DNA of 64,000 nucleotides from Blastobasis lacticolella (Eukaryota; Arthropoda; Insecta; Lepidoptera; Blastobasidae). The stretch spans positions 16,150,501 through 16,214,500 of the forward strand of contig LR990046.1 in the NCBI GenBank assembly GCA_905147135.1, written 5' to 3'. The notes beneath the pieces are model-generated. The model worked only from the letters and a program-made list of their open reading frames with translations, made no database searches and was not told where the DNA came from. How positions within the stretch are numbered: position 1 is the stretch's first letter; every line of letters starts with the position of its first letter. A program made the translations under genes and the position numbers. Shown here piece by piece: positions 9,652 through 19,955 of this stretch.

Positions 9652-11629
9652 GGATCGAGCCGAAACCCCTGAACACTCTGACACCCCATGACGATAAAAA
9701 AATGAAAATAAAAAATTCGGATTTTTTTACACTACATCATGTATACACAACACCAATACCTCGGAACAGAAATTAAAATTCAACATTTCAATATCCGCTC
9801 GGCCGGAAATTGGGGCCGAACTTTCTTCTACGAGTACATAACAAATATTTGGAACGAACTTGGTTGATTTCGCACACAATGCGACGAAATGTTGTACCGA
9901 AAAAGTTTACCATCGCAAACGACTGATGGGCTTTACAAATACTTAAGTGTTAACTGAAGTTGAACAAAGAATAATTATTTTTAGGGAAATATTTTTTTGA
10001 GTATTTGCTAACGCGATATTATGTCGTGTACCAATTTTGTCAAAAATAATGTTATGACTTCTAATGTACTTAATTTGTTTATAAATAAATAACTTATTTG
10101 TATTCGTATCTATAGTCAAAATCACAGTATTTTTTACGCACAGTACATTTATCGTATTCATGACAGTACACAAAAAAACTTTGCGCTGCACTGTGTGGCG
10201 CATTTTCTAGTTACGCTCCCACCAAGGTTTCCTAGCGCCTCTTCGTAACCGTACAGTTAATATAAGGAGACGTAAAATACACACGCAAATACGCGGAAGA
10301 CAACGCAAACATATTATTATACTGCATGCTGTAATAAAACCACATTTAGAGACCAATATAGGGAAACCTCGTAAAAAACGGCTATATTTCTCATTACAGA
10401 GACAAAAAATAACAGACAGCACAGCTATATTTAAACGGACTCTTGGAAAACAAATTTAAGGCGTCTGCGTCATCGCTAAGAGGGGTTTCTATTCTCATCA
10501 CGTAGTTTGCGGGCGTTAACTCTGCCCTAAGGGATGTAATTTAAAAGACAATTATTATTGGCCCCTACAAATGGGTACACCGCCCACACTACCACGTGAG
10601 CCCGGACAAGCGACAAATCAATTGCCGTAAATGTATTGAGGAACCAAATTGACCACACGCTGCGAGTGGAAATTGTTTTTATCTAGGTATAGGAGCGGTG
10701 TCCAAATCGTAAGCAAGAGGTGCCGCCATCTGGTAATGACTTTTTTTTGAGCTATCTACAGTAGTTGAACACTAACCGAGGCTATTAAGGCGAGGGAAAA
10801 CATTTTGAAACGCAACACACATTCAGGCGGCTGAATGTGTAACCATTACCCAATCTTGTCGGGTTCCTCTGGTAGCAGAGTCAGATGGCAGTCGCTCCAC
10901 TGTAATTACCTGGCCTGCCAAACCCTGGATCATGGTCAAGGCGAACCCCGGGCCTTCGCGCGCGAGAAAAGTACCGGGATATTGACGCAAACACTATTAT
11001 TTTATTGTTTTATGTACATCATGGGTAATACCCCATTACCTATAGTCATAAATACCGGTCAAGCGCAAAAGTTTTATACCATTCCGGATATTGTAAATGT
11101 ACCTAACTCCTATTTTTATTATATTTTAAAAGAAACATAAAAGACACCAACCACCCTTTGTACGATAGAAAATAAAAAAATGCTACACAAAATACAGTAC
11201 TATAAAAATGTTAGTTTTCTTACCACGCTGCAACTTACTCGTAAAACGTGTCTGGGTGCAAACTTAGACATCATTTAAATAGACTCTAAGATCCGTAACA
11301 TTCTTAACCAATTCACGCAATACCATTGTGCTACTAAAACGACTTGAATAGTAAACACAGATCATGTGCACAGCAAACAATAGATCCAAATATAATGAAC
11401 GTTAGTCCTACGAAACTACGACTTTACGTGCTACGAATCCGCTACGAGTTATCGTAGCCCCGTAGCATCCTAACTCGATCTGAATATAAACTGAATTTCC
11501 TTTGTCTTTACGGGAATGGATATGATTGAAAGGGTTCCAAAGTTTACGCATCCGTCTTTTATACTTGTCTTACACCCACATCGGGTTTGATAGAGCGGTA
11601 GTTTACATAAACATAATCGATTTCTTCTA
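9652..11629. other. Non-coding span around one SINE-B
   Basis: Outside 10692-10990 nothing recognisable. Confidence 0.5.
10692..10990 (+). mobile_element. SINE-B copy
   Basis: Lacks the first ~25 bases of the head; the B-box area is damaged by a deletion. The body is well kept (CTCCACTGTAATTACCTG, GGATCATGGTCAAGGCG), ending in GGGATATTGACGC. Confidence 0.85.
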
Positions 11630-12130
11630 CACTAGCTGGCCCGACGCGACTTCGTTCGCGTTCACCTACTTTACCTCTACCTTCCCTTTTTTATAACTTA
11701 TAAACCCTTCTTGTGAATCACTCTATCTATTGTTTAAAACCGCATTAAATCCGTTGCGTAGTTTACTAGATCTAAGCGTACATATAGATACAGACGGCGG
11801 GAACTTGGTTTGATACTATGTATATATAGATATAGACTAGCTTGCCCGCCGCGACTTCGTTCGCGTGTTGTTTTACCCTATAAACCTCCCTCGTAAATCA
11901 CTCTTTCTACTGTTGAAAATCCTTTTAGTAGTTTTTGATTTATCGGGAACAGACAGACAGACGCGACGCGGGACTTTGTTTTTACCCACGACACGGCAGG
12001 AACGCGGTTACAATTTTTCTCGATAAATACTGGACCGATTCCGATGCAGTTTTTGCATTCAAAAGCAGTAATTTACGCGACTTCGTCCTAATAAAATTAT
12101 TTTATTGCGATTCGGAGTCGTTCCCATAGA
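11630..12130 (+). repeat. Two adjacent copies of a 'cgacttcgttcgcg' repeat
   Basis: CGCGACTTCGTTCGCG occurs at 11644 and 11851. Each copy continues with AATCACTCT, an AAATCCGTTGCGTAGTTT-like or TTTTAGTAGTTTTTGA segment and an ACAGACAGACG stretch. This signature belongs to a widespread arthropod repeat of uncertain class. Other pieces occur at 24565-24790, 29925-30120 and 40405-40610. Confidence 0.6.
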
Positions 12131-12424
12131 ATCCACATTGAATTATAGGATGTGCTTATCTACGCCATACGCTTTATTACTCAGATCAAATAAGAAATAA
12201 AAATGGCTGTCAACAGTGACATGAGGCCGGTTTCGTAAACACACGTGCCATGACGTAGTTTGGTTGTCAATGTGTGCGTGTAATTAATGATAACGATCCG
12301 CGATTTTATTAATATTATATTATTAAAAGGGTAGGATATAATATGACGTGTAACTAAATATCTTCTTAAATTATATTAAAAGAGACGAGGCAACTATTTA
12401 GAATTTAATAAAAAAAAAAAAAAT

Positions 12425-12593
12425 CTTAGCGTTAATATCCCGGTTAACTCTCGCGCGAGGGCCTGGGGTCCGCCTTGACCATGATCCAAGATTTGGTAGA
12501 TCAGGTAATTGGAGCGACTGCCATCTGACCGCGATGACCCTGCTACCAAGGGGACCTGACCAGATTGGATCATGGTTACACATTCAGTCGCCA
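12425..12593 (-). mobile_element. SINE-B, 3' half
   Basis: The minus strand runs from CATTCAG through GGATCATGG to GTTAATATC at 12425, preceded on the plus strand by 13 A. The tRNA head is missing. Confidence 0.82.
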
Positions 12594-12754
12594 ATCAGAT
12601 CTAAGCGGCAGTGGAGTATCTATTAAAAACGACAAATAGAAAATAGACAAAATAGAACTAGGAATTTATTTATTAAAATATTACAAACTACGAGTTTCCG
12701 ACCCGTTCGATTGATAAGTAAGAAAGGTTTTCTATTGCTGTTTATGAATCGATA

Positions 12755-13146
12755 TGTTGCAGCCAAATGGTTAAATTAGCCGGTTTATTAAACGGCTATC
12801 TATATAAGCAATTATTTAATTGAAAATTGGCCAAATTCATGAACTTTGAAAGTCAAGTCAAATGAACGATATTGCCTCGAGTTTACGGAGCTTTTCAATT
12901 CATTGTCATAATGCTAACCTAAACTAACCGAGTAGAAACCTAATGCAAACTATTATTATACTTTGAAGTTATTGTGGGTAGGTTAGCATTGGAACAATGT
13001 GTGGAAGAGCTGCGTAAACTCGAGGCAATATCGTTCTTTCAACATCACTTTAAAATCTTATGAAACTTATGAAATTTTCAACTAAATAATTGCTCAAAAA
13101 GCTAGCCGTTTAGTTAACCGGCTAATTTAACCATCCGGCTGCGACA
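12755..13146. mobile_element. Fold-back MITE, 392 bp, arms ~165 bp
   Basis: The left end TGTTGCAGCCAAATGGTTAA matches the reverse complement of the right end (TGTCGCAGCCGGATGGTTAA). Pairing runs far inward: AATTAGCCGG, GCAATTATTTA and, nearest the centre, ACGATATTGCCTCGAGTTTA with only single-base changes. GATA lies just outside both ends and may be the target duplication. No coding capacity, so a non-autonomous DNA transposon is likely. Confidence 0.82.
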
Positions 13147-13684
13147 GATACATTTAGGATTGTCTTGACCACAAATAAACCCGGCGTAGCTTCAACATGA
13201 CATGTGACTTAAATGTGCAGGTTTCATCATGACGTTTTTCCTCACCGAACTATTTTGAATTTCATCCTTAGCATTAAAAATACAGTCAAGCATTAAAAAT
13301 AAATTGTGTAAGAAACTAATTTCTTATTCAGTTGACTGGCGTTAATAATGTACTACTAACGGTGCTAGTTCCAAGAAACTGCAATCAATTAGCAAATTCT
13401 TGGAGCAAAACAAACTTGCTGCAGACGCGTTTTCAGTGAGAAATAAGTTACTGTACCGTGAGTAATTAATTTTGTAATTTTTAAATGTTTTTGTTTAGAT
13501 ACTTTGACTTGCTTGTGAAAGTATAGGTAGAAATTTTATTTGCGCTCAAAACGGCCGTTATTAATTGTTTGTTGCTATTTCTAGATATTTAATTAAGCAG
13601 GTACAGCAATCTGTTGTCGGTAATCATAAATTATTATAATTATCGAGAACACATTGTTTTTCGTTAAGTGGCAACCCTTTTGTA

Positions 13685-13864
13685 GACGACCTGAGTGCAG
13701 AAAGACAGAAATTAAAATGATGAATTTTAATTTCTGTTACGGGTCTGGGTGTTAAATGTATTTTAAAGTACATAGGTAGTTTATCAGTTTCTAACACATA
13801 TAACACAACCTTTGCTTTACTTTGGGGCTAGATGGTGCTGTGTAAATTGTCCAAGCACTTATAT
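13685..13864 (+). mobile_element. SINE-C with deleted head
   Basis: GACGACCTGAG, then a jump over the B box to the body (GATGAATTTTAATTTCTG, TTACGGGTCTGGGTGTT) and the end GGCTAGATGGTGCTGTG...CCAAGCACTT. Confidence 0.78.
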
Positions 13865-13965
13865 TTAATGATGATTATTAATTATACCTAATAGGCATAA
13901 AAGATGACGGCCTTTACACTTAACATCGGCTAAAAGAATATTTTGAACATATATTCACTAAAACT

Positions 13966-14233
13966 GGGTGGCCGTGTGGTATCCGGCAGAGTAGAATAGC
14001 ACCAACCCCTTACACTCGTGGGTGTCGTACAAGGCGACTAATGTTTTCGAGGCAAAAGATCAAGAGTCTCCGTAGTCTGGAAAATGGGCAGCAGCATTTT
14101 CCGTTGTTATATTTAACCACTGCGATCTCCAACCCGCATGCCAAGCGTGGAGATTATGGCAATAACCTCCCCTTTCGTGGGAGAGGCCCTAAGTCCTGCA
14201 GTGGACTGTTACGGGCTGTGATGATGATGATGG
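13966..14233 (+). mobile_element. SINE-A, full length
   Basis: Complete copy with tail (GATGAT)n at 14219-14232. TTCACTAAAACT on the left and TTCACTCAAAAT on the right look like a decayed duplication. Confidence 0.88.
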
Positions 14234-14459
14234 TTCACTCAAAATCGTTTCGCGTAGATCATCCATTTCCTAGTTTGCTCAATCCGTGGTCTCCACTCGA
14301 GAATACGTTTATTGTCGTTTACTAGAGAATTGGTTTATCCCAACGTTCATTCTTTTCTAAAGAAAATATGACAATACATTTTTTAAATTTGTTGAGCAGC
14401 CAACTACTTTCATTTTCATAAGGAGCACGAAGTCAATTTCTTAGTTCATGTTATTCTGT

Positions 14460-14966
14460 CATTGTACGAGTACAGTACAACTTAGTAAAAACAACAAGAA
14501 GAAGCACCCACCTGCGCAATATCGAAAATTGCTTCATACTAGTCTATGAAGTCAGGCCAAGCCACAGGCATTCCGACAGCCTAGGTCATCGCGAGCACAA
14601 CTCCTACACGTTCTAAGGCAGTACAACAACAGGTGCCGTTGCCTGCGCCGCGTCATACGGCGGTAACCACCGTGGCGGCCGCACGTTCCCGCCAACGTTT
14701 CAATTCGGAACGCGCCCTGTTCGAAACACGAAACTTTTCGCCGCCATTTTTAATTGCAACCCGGAACATGAATGGCATTTGAATCGTAAACAGTTGAACG
14801 CGCGTTCGATGATTTGAATTTTATTTTATTTTTTCGGGGAACTCTTATTGAATTGTGCCAGTGTTCGTTTTCAAGCGTTGTTGAGTGCAGCGTTTTCACT
14901 TAGAACGCAATCAAAATTCTATGAAACTGACTTAGTTTTTATCTGTGGTTGTTTGTAAAGAGGTAT
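14460..14966 (+). promoter_or_regulatory. CpG-rich stretch ending in a donor-like site: possible promoter/first exon
   Basis: GC rises sharply at 14560-14810 (GCGCCGCGTCATACGGCGG, GTGGCGGCCGCACGTTCCCG) in repeat-free DNA, followed by GTAAAGAG|GTATGTATT at 14956-14972, a fair splice donor. Such a layout suits the start of a transcript, possibly a leader exon of the receptor gene 47 kb to the right. No transcript evidence; speculative. Confidence 0.25.
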
Positions 14967-15834
14967 GTATTAAATCAAATTATACTTTATATAATAATAT
15001 CGTTTTAGGTTTATAGACATAGAAATATTTAGGTTTTATAGGTTGATAGTATCTAAAGGTAAAAACGCACAAAATGCGGCAAAGTAAGTAGGTATTTTAT
15101 TAAATAAAAATATCTATACGGAACTACGGAATTAATTTCTAAAAATGATAATGAGGTAGTAATTTTTCATTTATTGACAATTGGAATAAGTAAACCTTAA
15201 ATTTAAAATAAGTATTAGTTAAAATGTTTTCTATATATATATTTCAGTTATTTTAAGTATGCTTCAGACGATATTTTGGATTAAATTCCCTTATCAACCT
15301 TTTTTACGCTTACTTAGATTTTGTTCTTGAGATTTTTGTGGTTCATTTAATTGAAGTCGTATAAGGTTTAAAGAATAAATTAAACACTGTAAAATAACAC
15401 CGTGTTATTGAGCAATATTATCTTATGCGAATAAAATATTTTAATTGTTTGAGTTTCTTTTTAAATTTACATTAGTCATTTAAAAAGAAAACAATAAAAT
15501 CTCAACACGATTTGGAAAGCGACCTTTTTTACAAAGTTCGTAGTTGCATTGGAAAGTAGTTTAAAATTAAATTATCAGTGATGACCGCTTATTAAATTAC
15601 TTTTTTTGTTTAATTTTATTATTTTCACCATGTTCTACATTTTTACTATAATCACATTGACACTAACGAGATTTCTACATGTACATACACGTACAGTCTA
15701 TTTTAGTGTAAAAAATATTATATGTAATTACTTAGGTAATCTTATATTTCCACCGTACAAATGAAATGAGAATTATTTTATTTATTACACTCATAAATTA
15801 GGTGTAAGTAAATGTAATTTAAAATTTAGTAGAA
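14967..15834. other. AT-rich non-coding span
   Basis: Very AT-rich, no ORF or repeat seen. Confidence 0.6.
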
Positions 15835-16000
15835 GGGTTCATATCGCGTACCTTGGTTAACGAATAGCTCGATATTTCAACGTAGTTGCAAGCATCATGA
15901 TTTCTTGGCTACAGTTAACCAAAGTACGCAGTATTAACTCGTAAACTAAATTTTAAATGTGTGATAATAACCGCGATAGTTTGAAATAGTAAGTTAAACA
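15835..16000 (+). repeat. Repeat F with internal stem-loop
   Basis: GCGTACCTTGGTTAAC (15846-15861) pairs with GTTAACCAAAGTACGC (15914-15929), 15 of 16 bases. Between them are ATAGCTCGATATTTCAACG and GTTGCAAGCATCATG; after them AATGTGTGATAATAACCGCG. A diverged copy is at 31840-31995. Confidence 0.65.
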
Positions 16001-16216
16001 AACGGCATTAAAAACGTATTCGGTCACCGATATTTTCAAATAAATTTTTCGGTATGGCTACCCATATGACCTTATACACGTTATGATGTCAAATTCCTTT
16101 GTATTTGACATAATAACTTGTATGTAATAACATCAAAAGGGGCTAGTGTATTGATCTATCAACCTTACCCGAGGCAGCCGTGCGAGTCAAGTACGTTACT
16201 AACACAAATTAGTATT

Positions 16217-16400
16217 TTTTATGTACTTCCTAGTGACAAACGAGCAGACATCTGAAAGAAGGCGATAACTGTCGCTCATAAAATCTACGGTTCATGAACT
16301 TAGATTTGCTGGAAATAGGTTTTTTATTGCCTAGCGAGGCACACGGACGAACGGTCCACTAATGGTGCAATAGCAATCACAAAGTAATTTTAACCTAATA
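16217..16400 (+). repeat. Repeat E fragment
   Basis: GTGACAAACGAGCAGACATC, GATAACTGTCGCTCAT and CACGGACGAACGGTCCACTA recall the copies at 50815-51070 and 54085-54245 (AACGAGCAGACAGCCCACC). Probably untranslated ends of a LINE. Confidence 0.45.
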
Positions 16401-16609
16401 AGTATTCACTAGGGATGTCAATATCAAGCCAATAACAGGTGATAGGTAAGACAGTTGTTAGAAAAATTAAAAAGATCCTGGTTTAAATTACAGGAAAATA
16501 TAATTAAAATTATAGGAATTTTAAAAATCTACATAACATCTTGTGACTATTCTTCAATTACAGTGGTTAAAATTATTTATTTATTAAAATTCCATATTTG
16601 AAGTTTTGT

Positions 16610-17100
16610 ACAGTCACCATCGTGATCCAAGCGGTCAATTCGAGCTTCTACCAGGGTCCACTTTTCCACTGTTTCTTTTCAACTTTGGCTGATCTTCGGC
16701 ATTCCTCGTTTCTTCGGTCTCCCGTAGGGCCTTTTTCCTGTTACCGGCAGGTTTAGATACCTATTTAATATGTACTTCTGAAGCCTACGAAATACATGAT
16801 CAAACCAGCGCAGGCGTATCTCTTCGATCTTCCCCGATGTCTCTCACGCCACGACTGCCACGGAACTACTCGTTATGTACTCAGTCCAGTTATGTTTTCA
16901 TTCCGTTGTCGTGGAGTTCTCGGACGTGCTTAATCAGCTACGGCCAGGTTTCGCAGCCATAGAGCATCATAGGCCTAGTCATGCTCCTGTATATCAGCCC
17001 CTTGAGCTTGTACGGGATTTTATACCACAGGTGACTGCCGTAATTTCTACAAATAACTCAGGACAGAAACCTGATGAACGCCTACAGTAATCGGGAAGGG
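16610..17100 (-). pseudogene. RTE-like reverse transcriptase C-terminus, degraded
   Basis: The minus strand reads through LKGLIYRSMTRPMMLYGCE (RT thumb, YGCETWP-like), then after indels EEIRLRWFDHVFRR and LPVTGKRPYGRPKKRG, the basic C-terminus found in RTE-type LINE proteins. Several frame breaks and stops; not functional. It belongs to a different subfamily from the copy at 515-1247. Confidence 0.65.
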
Positions 17101-17887
17101 ACCTACGATGGTTTTGACGACGGCTTCAGTCGAGAAACGCGAAATGCAGAAGTTGATTCTTACTGCAATGGGACTCTTGGGGACTCTGAGGGTAAAGATC
17201 TACCTCTGTTATGAAATAACTTCAATTTTTAAATCACATAATACTACTGTTTAATATTTATCGTTCCATTTTATCTACTGTGACAGTAGGATATGTAAAA
17301 ATCGCAGGAAAAATAAAAATAACGATCACTCGGATTCGAGTGATAAACTGTGGAACTTCCTAAAAGTTATTTGTTATATTAAGCCGACCCTATAATACAG
17401 TTTTATCACGCAATCCCGTAAGCCTGGTTATTTATTTGACCGATGTTATCATGCTTTCAACGCCTTTGCTTCAATTATTAATGTGCTACTGTCATGGGTG
17501 TGTTATATTAGTTTGAGTATGAACAGATGTGTTATATGTATTTGTAGGTGTCACTGTCACGCTTGAATTGTTAACATTATCGGGTTTATCACCGTGACTT
17601 TTATTATGTTTTATTTAGATGATCGCAAATACTTACTTCCCTATTATTTAGAGTGCAAAAACATGTATTTTTAATATCCTATCATTGATAAAACTGGACG
17701 TTGCTTTAACTATACTCCTATTTCTTCTGTTTCCGTAGGGACTAAAAATAAAGTTGAAAAGCGGTTCCTATTATTTAAATAAGTTTAGGTACAAATAATT
17801 TGTTCTAAGTTCTAAGCTCTCTTTAGCTGTGTTCCTGATTTTAAATGTTTAATTTTCTTATTCCAGTACTTTCTTCTTCTTAACTAT
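17101..17887. other. Non-coding span
   Basis: Part of the RTE-like relic may continue to ~17200; the rest shows nothing. Confidence 0.5.
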
Positions 17888-18120
17888 GACGACCTGAGCG
17901 GTTCAATTGGGTAACAAGCCTGCCACGCAAAGGTCCCGGGTTGGATTACCGGCCGAGCAGGAATTGTAATGATGAATTTTAATTTTTGTTACGGTTCTGG
18001 GTAAAGTATGTTCATATAAAAGTAAAGTCTACAAGTAGTTTATCAGTTATATAACATCAATAACACAAGCTATGCTGATTTTATGGGTAGATGGCGCTGT
18101 GTGAATTTGTTCAAGCATAT
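17888..18120 (+). mobile_element. SINE-C, full length
   Basis: Reference copy. The head GACGACCTGAGCGGTTCAAT, TGCCACGCAAAGGTCCCGGG and TTGGATTACCGGCC resembles tRNA-Gly(GCC)-like sequence. Then the common body and the end GATGGCGCTGTGTGAATTTG plus TTCAAGCATATTAA. Confidence 0.83.
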
Positions 18121-18261
18121 TAACGAGTCGATATAATAAACTTAACTTACCATTTATTCGGCCACTATTCGGCGACGCATACTTATAGCGTTTCAATTGG
18201 CCTCGAACAAGTCCTCCATTGTGCAAGTTTATGCAGATCCATGTTGAAAATAAATAATTAT

Positions 18262-18477
18262 CTTGGAGTCAATGTCTCCGTCGCGAACGAGCGCCCGGAG
18301 TTCGCCTTGACCTTGATCCAGGATTTGGCAGATCAGGTAATTACAGTGCAGCAACTGCCATCTGATCTCTGTGACCAAAGTAACAGTGGTACCTGACAAT
18401 ATTGGATCATAGTTATTCAATCGCCTGAAGTGCAGAATTCGTCAAGATGTTTTCCTTCACCTTAAGTCGGTTAGATC
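18262..18477 (-). mobile_element. SINE-B, lacking the tRNA head
   Basis: The minus strand begins near the CTAACCGA segment (GGTTAGATCC side at 18477) and runs to the tail at 18262. More diverged than the other copies. Confidence 0.78.
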
Positions 18478-19026
18478 CTTGTAGAATGTGAAAAATAAAC
18501 TTAAAAAAAACGTAATTAAGAAGATGACTGTAACATATATAAACATACGAAATTGACACATTCAAAGTACACCTCGGCCTTTGGGCGGGTGTAATGAAAA
18601 ATTCAGAGCCCAAATGGTATCCCTTGACATGGTAATCGCTTAATATATTTTTAAGAACCCCTGGCCACAAAACCCTTTTTGAAAGTTATTTTCCGGTGGA
18701 TTCACTTCAATAATCCACTCTGAGTGGATGTCGCCGCTTGACGTATTTTCGCCACATCTCCTCTATATGGCGATTTCCTTACGTTTGTCATATAAGCACT
18801 ATTATTTTCTTGTTTGTTAAAGTTAAAGTTTGGTATTTTGGATTATATTTCATAGTTATTGTGTCAAAATATAATTTTGTAGGTTATTCTCGTTAGACTT
18901 TAAAAACAATGTCTGATTCTCTAGGGAGGGATTATCTTGGTTGCAAGAAAGACGTCTAACTGCCAAAAATGTTATCCTTGGATCTTTACAATCCACTATT
19001 GATGGTATATTTTAGATATATTAAAG
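18478..19026. other. Non-coding span
   Basis: Only a short hairpin GTGGATT/AATCCAC at 18696-18718. Confidence 0.5.
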
Positions 19027-19240
19027 ACTAGCTGTTCCCAGCGGCCTTCAGTCGCGCGCAGTTCGGATCTCTGTAAACATTCAACTTTCCAGTGGGACCC
19101 AATTATTTTCACAGAATAAAATACAGCCTATGTCACTCTGGAATAGCTTAGCTTCCCATTATTGAAAGAATTTATCAAATCGGTCTAATATTTTTTTAAT
19201 TCAATTATTACAAACAAAAATACCCTTTCTCTTAATAATA
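19027..19240 (+). repeat. Copy of the 'ctctttataatatt' repeat
   Basis: GACTAGCTGTTCCCAGCGGC, CAACTTTCCAGTGGGACCC, TAGCTTCCCATTATTGAAAG and CTTAATAATATTAGTAT; longest copy, sharing its first half with 63290-63500. Confidence 0.6.
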
Positions 19241-19576
19241 TTAGTATTCCACGTATCGATCGACATAGTACACCAAATCCATCTCCACGCACGCACAATC
19301 GACATCACATTTGATAGGTGAAGGGTATCGGCATACCATTCCGTTCTCATTTCATGTCAATGCTGGCAAACGACCTCGACGGAAAAACTCCGAAACAAAT
19401 GACATGACGCATATTTCACCAGCCCGTCGCTCTAGACGCTCAGCCCGTGAGAGTAATACGACACGACATCCAATAAATAAAAGCATGTACTTACGCGTCA
19501 GGTGGGATCATAAAGGCTGCGCAGACGAGGGATTTGTGTAAGGTGTGATGCGAAAAAAATTTGCGCTCTAGTGCTA

Positions 19577-19840
19577 TCATCATCACAGCCCGTATCAATC
19601 CACTGCAGGAACTTAGGGCCTCTCCCACGAAAGGGGAGGTTACTGCCGTAATCTCCACGCTTGGCAGGCGGGTTGGAGATCGCAGTGTTTAAATATAACA
19701 ATGGAAAACGCTGCTGCCCATTTTACATATTACGGAGACTCTTGATCTTTCGCCTCGAAAACATTAGTCGCCTTGTACGACACCCATGAGTGTAAGGGGT
19801 TGGTGCTATTCTACTCTGCCGGACACCACACGGCACGGTA
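19577..19840 (-). mobile_element. SINE-A with 12 bp imperfect target-site duplication
   Basis: Full-length minus-strand copy. CTCTAGTGCTAT at 19566-19577 and CTCTAGTACTAT at 19841-19852 differ by one base. The LINE with the intact ORF starts immediately to its right. Confidence 0.9.
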
Positions 19841-19955
19841 CTCTAGTACTATGAAGGTAGCTAACGTCGCGATCACTGTGGTTTTGTGTACGTTTTTGTC
19901 CGGAATATACATATAGCCTACCCGTGATGCCTACAGGGCTTATGGTCCAAACAGG

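Noticed and set aside
12394..12594. Repeated small ORFs with CNHDPI-type starts (also 10835, 18229)
   Set aside because: They are frames through SINE-B copies, on the strand that happens to lack stops.
13966..14233. Tandem relation of SINE-A copies
   Set aside because: Copies have different flanks and target-site duplications, so they are independent insertions.
8239..14325. A repeated small protein starting MFSRQKIKSLRSLENGQQ in several places (also 57194-57445)
   Set aside because: All copies lie within SINE-A. The frame is alike because the SINE copies are young, not because a protein is conserved; other copies carry stops in it.
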